Part shown: one piece after another, positions 55,270-62,965 of the stretch
Numbering within the stretch: the stretch's first letter is position 1
How the letters are laid out: each line of letters opens with the position of its first letter
NCBI GenBank assembly: GCA_964599695.1
Contig: CAZRGP010000001.1
Location: 111,597 to 175,596 of the forward strand
DNA: 64,000 nt
DNA from: RUG11783 sp964599695
GTDB lineage: Bacteria > Bacillota > Clostridia > Oscillospirales > Ruminococcaceae
Direction of reading: 5' to 3'
The notes under the pieces: generated by a model
Told to the model about the DNA's origin: nothing
Database searches by the model: none
What the model saw: the letters and a program-made list of their open reading frames with translations, nothing else
Program-made: the position numbers and the translations under genes

Positions 55270-55878
55270 TTATTCGAAGCAGAATTTCCGTTCAAACCGC
55301 TCTAGAGACCCATATGCCTCCATAAGGCGCAGATAGATTTCCGCACATCCATAACTGTCGCTACCGGCGTGATGCGCATCCAAAGGGATCCCCATACACT
55401 CACAAAGCGTACCCAGTTTATGATTCGGCACCGTTTTTCCCAGAAGCGCGCGGGCGATCTCTACCGTATCGGCGAATTTCACGTCATGAAAGTCCAGGTC
55501 GTACGCCTTAAGTGTCCTTTTTAATACATTTAAATCAAAGCGGGCGTTGTGCGCCAGGATAAGGCCTTTGTCCAGCTCTTCCCTGATCTTTGGCCAGACC
55601 TCCGGAAACGTTGGCTCGCATTCTGCCTCCTCCTGCGTGATCCCGTGGACCTTCACACAGAACCAGTCGAAATCCTGCTCCGGGTTGATGCGGTACTCCA
55701 GTGATCTAGCGACCTTGGCGTTCTCGATGACCGTTATTCCAATTGAGCACATACGTTCCGCTTTTCCGTTTGGCGTCTCCACATCAAAAGCGACCGCCCT
55801 GTCGATGTATGGCGCTTTCAAATGGTCTGGCGTCATCGCTCTCAGCTCTTTCAGTTTTTGCTCATCAATCCAAATCAT
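55270..55878 (-). CDS. DnaQ-like 3'-5' exonuclease
   Basis: 202 residues of the DEDDh exonuclease family. Exo I is VAFDVETPN (Asp and Glu ligands), Exo II is ILAHNARFDLNVL, and Exo III is HHAGSDSYGCAEI (His and Asp). This is like the DNA polymerase III epsilon domain and stand-alone repair nucleases. It lies beside the parS/parAB region; a parS site sits within its leader directly before the start codon, which has no obvious ribosome site. Substrate in the cell unknown. Confidence 0.88.
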   Translation of the reverse strand: MIWIDEQKLKELRAMTPDHLKAPYIDRAVAFDVETPNGKAERMCSIGITVIENAKVARSLEYRINPEQDFDWFCVKVHGITQEEAECEPTFPEVWPKIREELDKGLILAHNARFDLNVLKRTLKAYDLDFHDVKFADTVEIARALLGKTVPNHKLGTLCECMGIPLDAHHAGSDSYGCAEIYLRLMEAYGSLERFERKFCFE

Positions 55879-55883
55879 GCTAA

Positions 55884-55899
55884 TGTTCCACGTGGAACA
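55884..55899. promoter_or_regulatory. parS site 1
   Basis: Perfect 16-bp palindrome TGTTCCACGTGGAACA, a form of the Spo0J/ParB recognition sequence TGTTNCACGTGNAACA. It lies 6 bp upstream of the exonuclease start codon. Confidence 0.93.
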
Positions 55900-55919
55900 C
55901 TCCTCGCGTTATTCTCATA

Positions 55920-55935
55920 TGTTCCACGTGGAACA
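55920..55935. promoter_or_regulatory. parS site 2
   Basis: Identical to site 1, 36 bp away, between the exonuclease gene and the tRNA-Ser terminator. Confidence 0.93.
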
Positions 55936-55939
55936 TTTA

Positions 55940-55970
55940 CAAAAGAAAAGCCCTGCGCTTCGGCAGGGCT
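55940..55970 (-). terminator. Terminator of tRNA-Ser gene
   Basis: AGCCCTGC / GCAGGGCT stem with a CGAAGC-type loop followed by TTTTCTTTT in the minus direction, immediately after the tRNA 3' end. Confidence 0.88.
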
Positions 55971-55971
55971 C

Positions 55972-56059
55972 TGGCGGAGAGTTAGGGATTCGAACCCTAG
56001 GTGAGTTTCCCCACACAGCATTTCGAGTGCTGCACCTTCGACCACTCGGACAACTCTCC
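55972..56059 (-). tRNA. tRNA-Ser (anticodon CGA)
   Basis: 88 nt including encoded CCA. Acceptor GGAGAGT pairs with ACTCTCC. The anticodon arm is CAGCACTCGAAATGCTG with loop anticodon CGA, reading UCG. A long variable arm (GTGGGGAAACTCAC) is typical of serine tRNAs, and the T arm has GGTTCGAATCC. A seryl-tRNA synthetase gene lies 1.8 kb away. Confidence 0.95.
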
Positions 56060-56194
56060 TTGTGCAAAAATGATTATATCCAAAAAGAACCTCTCCGTCA
56101 ACGAAGTCTGACACAGGAAATGATGATAAAATTCCCGTTTTCGTTGCCTTTTAGATGACGATGCGATAAAATTGAGACGAATTCATCAAAACAT

Positions 56195-56210
56195 TGTTCC
56201 ACGTGGAACA
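56195..56210. promoter_or_regulatory. parS site 3, in the parA leader
   Basis: A third exact TGTTCCACGTGGAACA, ending 13 bp before the parA start codon and next to its CCGGAG ribosome site. ParB bound here could affect parA translation or transcription. Confidence 0.93.
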
Positions 56211-56223
56211 TTTCCGGAGAAAA

Positions 56224-57000
56224 ATGGGAAAGATCATTGCTTTAACAAATCAAAAAGGCGGTGTGGGAAAGACAACTACCGCAGTTAACTTGGCTGCAGG
56301 ACTAGGTGCAGCAGGCAAAAACGTCCTTTTAGTGGATATCGATCCTCAGGGAAACACCACCAGCGGATATGGTATCAACAAAAGGACTGTCAAAGCTTCC
56401 ACTTATCAGCTGATGACAGGCGAAAAAGATGTAACGGATTGTATCATCAAGACCATGTATCCGGGAGTCTCGGTCATCCCTTCCAGCATAGATCTGGCCG
56501 GCGCTGAATTGGAATTGGTGGATATGGACAACCGTGAAAGTCTTCTCCGTTCCAAACTGCTTCCTATCAAATCACAGTATGACTTCATTCTTCTGGATTG
56601 TCCGCCATCGTTGGGAATCCTGACTGTGAATGGTCTGAACTGTGCTGACACCGTCCTTATACCGATCCAATGCGAATATTATGCGCTCGAAGGCCTGTCA
56701 CAGTTGATGACAAGCATTCGGACGGTAAAGAGACTGTATAATCCGACCATCGATATCGAAGGGGTCCTGGTCACTATGTTTGACTCACGCCTAAATCTTA
56801 CGAATCAGGTCGTAGATGAAGTAAAGCGTTTCTTCCCCCAGAAAGTATTCCGGTCCGTTATTCCACGTAATGTACGCTTGTCTGAAGCGCCGGGATTCGG
56901 CAAACCCATTCGCTACTATGATCCTTCTTCCCGAGGAGCTGCGGCATACGACAGTCTCGCAGCGGAAGTGATCGCAAACAACTCGAAAGGAGTTTCCTGA
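56224..57000 (+). CDS. parA: Chromosome partitioning ATPase ParA/Soj
   Basis: 258 residues. The deviant Walker A KGGVGKTTTA (residues 11-20), the Walker B region FILLDCPPSLG and VDIDPQGN are ParA hallmarks. It works with ParB and parS in chromosome segregation and, in Bacillus, in regulating DnaA. ATG 56224 (MGKIIALTNQ) is chosen because CCGGAG precedes it. An upstream in-frame TTG at 56194 would translate the parS site itself, giving an unlikely tail. Confidence 0.97.
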   Translation: MGKIIALTNQKGGVGKTTTAVNLAAGLGAAGKNVLLVDIDPQGNTTSGYGINKRTVKASTYQLMTGEKDVTDCIIKTMYPGVSVIPSSIDLAGAELELVDMDNRESLLRSKLLPIKSQYDFILLDCPPSLGILTVNGLNCADTVLIPIQCEYYALEGLSQLMTSIRTVKRLYNPTIDIEGVLVTMFDSRLNLTNQVVDEVKRFFPQKVFRSVIPRNVRLSEAPGFGKPIRYYDPSSRGAAAYDSLAAEVIANNSKGVS

Positions 57001-57845
57001 TGGCGAAAAAGATAGGAGGACTCGGACGAGGCCTCGATGCACTGTTTCAGGATAATTCTGTCCCTGCCCAGGGAGCGACGGAGCTTCCGATGGATGAGAT
57101 CTTTCCGGACAGGAATCAGCCGAGAAAAGATTTTGACGATGAAAGTCTTCAGGAACTGGCAAATTCTGTCAAGGAGCACGGTGTTTTGCAGCCGATATTG
57201 GTACGTCCTATCGATAACGGATACCAGATCGTAGCCGGTGAGCGACGCTGGAGAGCAGCAAGACTTGCCGGACTGACATCTGTTCCTGTAAACATCCGCG
57301 AAATGTCCGATTTTGATGCGATGAGCATCGCGCTCGTTGAAAACCTGCAGCGAGAAGACCTGAATCCCATTGAAGAGGCGGAAGGCTATCGCAATCTGGC
57401 CAATGCGACCGGCTGGACACAGGAACAGATTGCAAAACGAGTAGGACGGTCACGCCCTGCAGTAGCAAACGCATTGCGTCTTTTAAGCCTTCCAGATGAA
57501 GTCATAGATCTCCTTCGGACAGGAAAACTGACCACAGGACACGCGAAAGCCATACTATCCATCGCGGACGACTCGACCAGGGTCTCCGTTGCGAGAATGA
57601 TCTCGGAAAAGGGACTTACTGTCCGTGAGGCAGAGAAGCTCTCACAAAAAGGAATGACCCAGGAACGCATTCCCCTGCCTCAAGCCAAAGATCCCGTAGC
57701 TTCAGAGGTAGAACTGGCACTGAAAGAAGCCCTTGGCGTTGAAGTCAATGTCAAATACAAAGCCGGACAAGGCACAATATCCCTGAATTTCTATTCAAAA
57801 GAACAACTTTTTGAATTTGCAAATAAACTTGGCGGAAAGGAATAA
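57000..57845 (+). CDS. parB: Chromosome partitioning protein ParB/Spo0J
   Basis: 281 residues; CTP-dependent DNA clamp loading at parS. KKIGGLGRGLDALF is the ParA-interacting N-terminus, GERRWRAARLAGLTSVP is the CTP-binding box, ENLQREDLNPIEEAEGY follows, and the helix-turn-helix is WTQEQIAKRVGRSRPAVANALRLL. The start overlaps the parA stop by 1 nt (TGATG). A parAB pair this close to three parS sites implies origin-proximal location. Confidence 0.97.
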   Translation: MAKKIGGLGRGLDALFQDNSVPAQGATELPMDEIFPDRNQPRKDFDDESLQELANSVKEHGVLQPILVRPIDNGYQIVAGERRWRAARLAGLTSVPVNIREMSDFDAMSIALVENLQREDLNPIEEAEGYRNLANATGWTQEQIAKRVGRSRPAVANALRLLSLPDEVIDLLRTGKLTTGHAKAILSIADDSTRVSVARMISEKGLTVREAEKLSQKGMTQERIPLPQAKDPVASEVELALKEALGVEVNVKYKAGQGTISLNFYSKEQLFEFANKLGGKE

Positions 57846-57854
57846 ATACGCACT

Positions 57855-59135
57855 ATGATCGATATTCGTTTGGTACGCACAAACCCTGAATTGGTAAAAG
57901 AAAACATCCGTAAGAAATTCCAAGACGAAAAACTGGTCCTCGTGGACGAAGTTCTGGATCTGGATAAAAAGTTCCGTGAGGCTCGTACACGCTGCGATGA
58001 GCTCCGTGCACAGCGCAATTCCATCTCCAAGGAGATCGGAAAGCTGTACGGACAGGGCAAAAAAGATGAAGCCGAAGCTGCAAAAGCCCAGGTAGCAGCG
58101 ATCAACGAGGAACTTGAGACCCTGGAGAAAAACGAAGAGAATTACGAAGCCGAGATCAAGAAGAGGATGATGGTTATCCCTCAGATCATCGATGAGACCG
58201 TACCGATCGGTAAAGATGACAGCGAAAACGTGGAGATCGAACGCTTCGGTGATCCGGTCGTTCCGGATTTCGAGATTCCCTACCACGTGGATATCATGGA
58301 AAGACTTGCCGGGATCGATCTGGATTCTGCCCGCAACACCAGTGGCAATGGCTTCTACTACCTCAAGGGCGACATTGCTCGTCTGCATTCCTCTATTCTC
58401 AGCTATGCGCGTGACTTTATGATCGGACGTGGATTTACCTACTACATTCCGCCTTATATGATCCGCGGAAACGTGGTGAGCGGCGTTATGAGTTTCGCTG
58501 AAATGGAAAACATGATGTACAAGATCGAGGGAGAGGACCTCTATCTGATCGGTACCAGCGAGCACTCCATGATCGGTAAGTTCATCAACACTTTGCTGGA
58601 AAAGGACGAGCTCCCTCAAACTCTCACCAGCTATAGTCCCTGCTTCCGTAAGGAAGTCGGAGCACATGGTATAGAAGAGAGAGGTGTTTACCGCATCCAT
58701 CAGTTCGAAAAGCAGGAGATGGTCGTCGTCTGCGAGCCGGAAGACAGCAAAAAGTGGTATGACATCCTCTGGAAAAACACTGTCGACTTCTTCCGCTCTC
58801 TCGACATTCCGGTGCGCACCCTTGAATGCTGCAGCGGAGACCTGGCGGACCTTAAGGTTAAGAGCTGCGACGTGGAAGCCTGGAGCCCGAGACAGCAGAA
58901 ATACTTCGAAGTAGGAAGCTGCTCCAACCTTGGTGACGCTCAGGCGAGACGCCTTGGCATCCGTATCCGCGACAAAGAAAAGGGCAACTACTTCGCTCAC
59001 ACTTTGAACAACACCTGCGTCGCTCCTCCGAGAATGCTCATCGCTTTCCTTGAAAACAATCTTCAGGCCGACGGTAAAGTCAGGATTCCAGAGCCTCTGC
59101 GTCCGTACATGGGCGGCCAAGAATACATAGGGTAG
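57855..59135 (+). CDS. serS: Seryl-tRNA synthetase
   Basis: 426-residue class II synthetase. N-terminal long coiled-coil tRNA-binding arm (residues about 28-110, e.g. DELRAQRNSISKEIGKLYGQ). The catalytic core has motif 2 FRKEVGAHG...GVYRIHQFEKQEM and motif 3 NNTCVAPPRMLIAFLENN. It charges tRNA-Ser, and a tRNA-Ser gene lies nearby. It is 9 bp after parB and could be in the same transcript. Confidence 0.97.
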   Translation: MIDIRLVRTNPELVKENIRKKFQDEKLVLVDEVLDLDKKFREARTRCDELRAQRNSISKEIGKLYGQGKKDEAEAAKAQVAAINEELETLEKNEENYEAEIKKRMMVIPQIIDETVPIGKDDSENVEIERFGDPVVPDFEIPYHVDIMERLAGIDLDSARNTSGNGFYYLKGDIARLHSSILSYARDFMIGRGFTYYIPPYMIRGNVVSGVMSFAEMENMMYKIEGEDLYLIGTSEHSMIGKFINTLLEKDELPQTLTSYSPCFRKEVGAHGIEERGVYRIHQFEKQEMVVVCEPEDSKKWYDILWKNTVDFFRSLDIPVRTLECCSGDLADLKVKSCDVEAWSPRQQKYFEVGSCSNLGDAQARRLGIRIRDKEKGNYFAHTLNNTCVAPPRMLIAFLENNLQADGKVRIPEPLRPYMGGQEYIG

Positions 59136-59183
59136 TTTTCGCTTTAATATTTACTATTTGTTATATTGTGAGGGTTATCCTGT

Positions 59184-60569
59184 TTGGAGCTTGGTTCTCT
59201 ACAATTTGATATCTTTATTTTTCTTGCCCTGATCCTCTATTGGGCGAAAGCACAACAAAAATGGCGACGATCGGTTCTGATGGCCGCCAATTTTTGCTTT
59301 ATGCTATTATGTGGAGCTCCCACTGCAATCTGGTGCTGTGCTTTTGTTCTCTTGGGTTATCTTGCAAGCAAGAAGATCGAACAAGCGACAGATCGCAGGA
59401 AAACCGGCCTCACTTGGGGCTGTACGCTCCTCTTTCTTTTCTTTCTGGCAGGATACTTGCTCCCCCATTTCTTTCATGTAAACTTTTTAAATGCGATCGG
59501 GATGAGTTACTATGCTCTCTCCATAGCAGGATATCTTTTTGATCAATCGAAAGAGAAAGTACCGGTTGCCTCTCTTTCTGACATGTTCCTTTACGGTGGA
59601 AGCTTTACGGAACTCATGTCCGGGCCTGTAAAATCATCCGATCTCCTCCTTCAGTACGGTTCTCTTCCTGATTTTGATGAATCGCTTTTTCACGAAGGCG
59701 TCTTGTACATCCTGTGGGGATTCTTCCAGAAAACGACAGTAGCTAATGGATTGGGGCTCAGCGTAGATCACTATTTTACGAATTACTCCGGAGCATCCTC
59801 AGCTCGCCTTCTTCTTGCCTCCCTGTTTTACAGTATTCAACTCTATTGTGATTTTGCGGGATATTCCTATATCGCGATCGGAATGGGAAAACTATTCGGA
59901 ATCAAAGTACCCGTAAACTTCGAGCGCCCTTATCTCGCCACCAACATCCAAGACTTCTGGAGACGCTGGCATATAGGACTGTCCCGTTGGTTCCGTGAAC
60001 ATGTTTACTTCCCTCTGGGAGGGTCCCGAAAAGGTCTGTTCCGCACAGCGTTCAATACGATCGTTGTTTTCGCTGTGAGCGGTCTGTGGCATGGATTCGG
60101 AATGAATTATCTGGCATGGGGCCTTGCCCACGGGCTCGCGCTCGCACTCTTTACGTTCCTGAAACCCGTACTGAATAAAGCCGGGCTCCTGGAAAAGACC
60201 GAAAACATTATTGTTCTGCGTTGGATGGCGAGAATACTGAACTTCTCATTCGTCAATTTTGCCTGGATCCTTTTCCGCAGCGGTTCTCTTTCTGTCGCCC
60301 TGCAGTTTATCCGCATGCTGAAAGGTCCTTATGAATTTCCGTCCTATTTGGTGCAGACGATGCAGCTTCCGGAAAAGAAAATCCTTCCGATATTTCTATG
60401 TCTGCTCGTTGTATTTATTGTAGACTTGCTAGCCGAACATAAGTGTTCCCCAAAAGAAACGATTCTTTCTTCTCCTGTTCTAAGAAATATTGTTTTTATT
60501 TTATTGATCGTGCTCATTGCCTTCTTCGGTAACTTCGAGCTTTCCGGTTTCCTTTACTATAACTTCTAG
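59184..60569 (+). CDS. MBOAT-family O-acyltransferase (DltB/AlgI-like)
   Basis: 461-residue polytopic membrane protein. LYCDFAGYSYIAIGMGKLFGI, NFERPYLATNIQDFWRRWHIGLSRWFREHVYFPLGGSR and SGLWHGFGMNYLAWGLAHG, with the active His, are the MBOAT signatures shared by DltB and AlgI. It transfers acyl groups across the membrane onto surface polymers. The start is TTG 59184, with GAGGG 9 nt upstream. It is followed by a DltD-like gene, its usual partner; no DltA or DltC is present in the window, so the acyl group is more probably acetyl than D-alanyl. Confidence 0.9.
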   Translation: MELGSLQFDIFIFLALILYWAKAQQKWRRSVLMAANFCFMLLCGAPTAIWCCAFVLLGYLASKKIEQATDRRKTGLTWGCTLLFLFFLAGYLLPHFFHVNFLNAIGMSYYALSIAGYLFDQSKEKVPVASLSDMFLYGGSFTELMSGPVKSSDLLLQYGSLPDFDESLFHEGVLYILWGFFQKTTVANGLGLSVDHYFTNYSGASSARLLLASLFYSIQLYCDFAGYSYIAIGMGKLFGIKVPVNFERPYLATNIQDFWRRWHIGLSRWFREHVYFPLGGSRKGLFRTAFNTIVVFAVSGLWHGFGMNYLAWGLAHGLALALFTFLKPVLNKAGLLEKTENIIVLRWMARILNFSFVNFAWILFRSGSLSVALQFIRMLKGPYEFPSYLVQTMQLPEKKILPIFLCLLVVFIVDLLAEHKCSPKETILSSPVLRNIVFILLIVLIAFFGNFELSGFLYYNF

Positions 60570-60585
60570 AGAGGATTGCACCCGT

Positions 60586-61671
60586 TTGAAACACATCCTG
60601 AAAAGTTTCATATGTTTTTTGATTGCTCTCGCCTGTATCGTTGGCGTGAACGTTTGGGGTGACCCTGCAAATCTGACATTGAATGAGGTCTTCTTTGACA
60701 GGATGCTTCATGTCATGATGGAAGGCTACAACATAGAACATGTCGCTGACTATAAAGACAGGGTTTTCCAACAGCGTGCTGCAAGGCTGATTGATAAGCC
60801 GGAAACTATCATCTTCGGCTCCAGTCGCGTTCAGCAGATCGATTCCTCGATATGCGGCACCACAACTTGGAACGCCGGTGTCGCAGGAGCTACCACTCAA
60901 GATGTATGTGGCATTTATGAGGTGTTTCGTGAAAACGATAAGATCGGCGACCGCGTAATCATCGGTATTGATCTTTGGACTTTGGACGGTACGCATTATG
61001 ATGCCCGCTCTTCATTGTATCTTTCCGAATATCTCTCGACATTCATGACGGAAATAGCAGGCATTCCTTCTGAGAAAGGGGAAAGATACAATCATCTATG
61101 GTCCGACTTGAATGAGCTGACTTCCCTTTCCTATTTTCAGTCATCGATTCATTTTCTGCAAAATGACAGTGGCTTAGGGAGGATGCGCGATCTTGTTACA
61201 AGCACTGAATCCTCATCTTACTTTGGAATGCTTCGATTTGACGGAAGTTATGTGTACCCCAACAACTATATCTACGTCAATCAAAATGTTGTGGATGAAC
61301 GTGTTGGTTCTGCGACCGCTGCTGTTGTGGATCCGATGGTGGAATGGAAAGGCATAGACCCGACTCTTCAGAAAATGTTTGAATCACTTTGCGAAGATAT
61401 TACCGATAACGGATCGGAACTCATTCTTTTAATCTCCCCCATACATCCGAATGCATACTACGAAATACAAAAACGTGGTGGCGAGCCTGCAGTTAAGGAA
61501 ATTGAAACATACATGCATAACTATGCATCTTCCATAGGCGCTTCTGTTTTAGGAAGTTTCGACCCTTGGGCGAACTACTGTGACTACTCTGACTTTATGG
61601 ATGCTCTTCATATCACCCCTATGACGACGGAACGTCTCTGGAAACCGGAATTATCTAAAAATAAGCATTGA
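60586..61671 (+). CDS. SGNH/DltD-like partner of MBOAT acyltransferase
   Basis: 361 residues. One N-terminal membrane anchor (FICFLIALACIVGVNVW) followed by an extracytoplasmic SGNH-hydrolase-like domain: TIIFGSSRVQQID (nucleophile Ser in GSS), WNAGVAGATT (block II Gly) and DALHIT (catalytic Asp-x-x-His). Such proteins receive the acyl group from the MBOAT channel and pass it to the polysaccharide. The start is probably TTG 60586 with GAGGA upstream, 16 bp after the MBOAT stop. The -35 box of the tRNA promoter overlaps its stop codon. Confidence 0.83.
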   Translation: MKHILKSFICFLIALACIVGVNVWGDPANLTLNEVFFDRMLHVMMEGYNIEHVADYKDRVFQQRAARLIDKPETIIFGSSRVQQIDSSICGTTTWNAGVAGATTQDVCGIYEVFRENDKIGDRVIIGIDLWTLDGTHYDARSSLYLSEYLSTFMTEIAGIPSEKGERYNHLWSDLNELTSLSYFQSSIHFLQNDSGLGRMRDLVTSTESSSYFGMLRFDGSYVYPNNYIYVNQNVVDERVGSATAAVVDPMVEWKGIDPTLQKMFESLCEDITDNGSELILLISPIHPNAYYEIQKRGGEPAVKEIETYMHNYASSIGASVLGSFDPWANYCDYSDFMDALHITPMTTERLWKPELSKNKH

Positions 61672-61697
61672 CAACCCTTTTACTGTTTTTGTATAAT
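61668..61697 (+). promoter_or_regulatory. Promoter of tRNA-Met/tRNA-Glu
   Basis: Perfect TTGACA (61668-61673), 18-bp spacer, perfect TATAAT (61692-61697). The -35 overlaps the TGA stop of the preceding gene. Transcription would start about 15 bp before tRNA-Met. Confidence 0.88.
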
Positions 61698-61719
61698 CTT
61701 TCTTGCGCTATTGCGATGT

Positions 61720-61796
61720 GGCGGATTAGCTCAGTTGGCTAGAGCACTCGGTTCATACCCGGGGTGTCGTTGGTTCGAATCCTACATCCGCTACCA
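61720..61796 (+). tRNA. tRNA-Met (anticodon CAT)
   Basis: 77 nt with encoded CCA. Acceptor GGCGGAT / ATCCGCT (G1-U72 wobble as in elongator tRNA-Met of Bacillus), anticodon arm CTCGG-TTCATAC-CCGGG with CAT. It lacks the C1-A72 mismatch and three G-C pairs of initiator tRNA. A lysidine-modified tRNA-Ile2 cannot be fully excluded. One T-stem pair (T-T) is mismatched. Confidence 0.9.
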
Positions 61797-61799
61797 TAT

Positions 61800-61874
61800 G
61801 GCCCGGTGGTCAAACGGTTAAGACACCGCCCTTTCACGGCGGTAATACGAGTTCGATTCTCGTCCGGGTCACCA
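61800..61874 (+). tRNA. tRNA-Glu (anticodon TTC)
   Basis: 75 nt with encoded CCA. Acceptor GGCCCGG pairs with CCGGGTC; anticodon arm CCGCC-CTTTCAC-GGCGG with TTC; T arm with GTTCGATTC. It is 3 nt after tRNA-Met and shares its promoter. Confidence 0.95.
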
Positions 61875-61956
61875 AACCACTCGTTATCCGAACGCTCGTC
61901 CAGGCTCGGTGCTGTGCATTTGAAGCCACTTAAGAGAAAATGATAAGAGTGAAAAG

Positions 61957-61990
61957 AACGCCATCTCTTAAATGAGGTGGCGTTTTATTA
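61957..61990 (+). terminator. Terminator of the tRNA operon
   Basis: AACGCCATCTC / GAGGTGGCGTT stem (one G-T pair, 6-nt loop) followed by TTTATT. Also within 30 bp of the end of the minus-strand nucleosidase-family gene. Confidence 0.85.
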
Positions 61991-62010
61991 TGCATATTGT
62001 TAGATCCTAA

Positions 62011-62751
62011 TTATCTGATTACTTCCGTAATGCTCTCTATAAGATGGGCACAGAACTCCTGACAAACAGAACTTGACTCCGGATCAAAAGGCATTCCCCT
62101 CAGCTCATTGTTGCTTATTACCCGAATACCAATGAACGGTATAGCAAAATGGCCGCTCACCTGTGCCGCAGCAAACGTTTCCATCTCCTCGCAGTCGGTG
62201 CCAAAGGTGCTCTGCAGTTCTGTGATTGCATCGTACTCTCTATTGAACCCGTCTCCCGTGGCTATTGTTCCGGCATATACCTTCCCATATGGATTTTCCT
62301 GCAGCATCGCAAGTGAGGCTAGCTTTTCATCGGCAGTGATCTCTACCACGTCTTCCCACATCCTGCCATTGTATCTTTCCCCGCTGATTCGTTTGTTGGA
62401 GATCGCGTAGCCTTCCCCCCTCTTTCTTTCTGTGATCGTTCGAAAAGAATCGCAGTTGATATATCTTTTGCCCACAATGATGTCGCCGACACAATAACTT
62501 TCCTTATGCGCACCGGCTGTTCCTTGATTGATGATCAGCCTTGGTTCGAACAATTGGATCCCCAGAACCGTCGCGAGCGCAGCATTGATCTTACCAACGT
62601 ATGTTTTGCTCACGACAACAGGAACGCTATTAATCTTCCCCGAATAAAAAGGAAAACCTTCCTTATCGATCTCCCGGCAATTAGTCATACGATCAACAAG
62701 AAAAGCGATCTCTTGGCTCATCGCTCCCTGGATAATAACAGGATTTTCCAC
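62011..62751 (-). CDS. MTA/SAH-nucleosidase-family protein with altered catalytic residues
   Basis: 246 residues of the purine nucleoside phosphorylase/MTAN superfamily. Family segments are present: GKINAALATVLGIQLFEP, IINQGTAGA, ATGDGFN and DCEEMETFAAAQV (ribose-binding Met-Glu). However, the position of catalytic Glu12 of E. coli MTAN (GAMEEE) reads GAMSQE, and the catalytic Asp197 (AISD) reads VISN. It may therefore act on a different purine nucleoside or by phosphorolysis. It is encoded alone, between the tRNA terminator and a divergent dehydrogenase gene. Confidence 0.8.
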   Translation of the reverse strand: MENPVIIQGAMSQEIAFLVDRMTNCREIDKEGFPFYSGKINSVPVVVSKTYVGKINAALATVLGIQLFEPRLIINQGTAGAHKESYCVGDIIVGKRYINCDSFRTITERKRGEGYAISNKRISGERYNGRMWEDVVEITADEKLASLAMLQENPYGKVYAGTIATGDGFNREYDAITELQSTFGTDCEEMETFAAAQVSGHFAIPFIGIRVISNNELRGMPFDPESSSVCQEFCAHLIESITEVIR

Positions 62752-62910
62752 TGTGACCTCCTATAAAAGACTATGCCTATCTTTCGAAGAACGCTCTACC
62801 CCGCTTATAGATTTTATATTGTCTCTTCCTCTATCGTAGATCTTTAATATAAAAAATAATTATTATGTCAGCAGCAGATAGAAGTTAGACAATTCGATGC
62901 GCGTCAACCT

Positions 62911-62940
62911 TTGTGTAATCATCTTAACTCCGTCTATAAT
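62911..62940 (+). promoter_or_regulatory. Promoter of D-2-hydroxyacid dehydrogenase gene
   Basis: TTGTGT (62911-62916), 18-bp spacer and a perfect TATAAT (62935-62940), about 25 bp before the start codon at 62966. Confidence 0.55.
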
Positions 62941-62965
62941 ATACACTAGAAAGAAGGTGAGCGTG

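Noticed and set aside
56194..56223. parA starting at TTG 56194
   Set aside because: This would translate the parS palindrome as an N-terminal tail; ATG 56224 with CCGGAG upstream matches the family start.
57795..59120. 441-codon minus-strand open frame opposite serS
   Set aside because: Antisense of a complete seryl-tRNA synthetase; no independent support.
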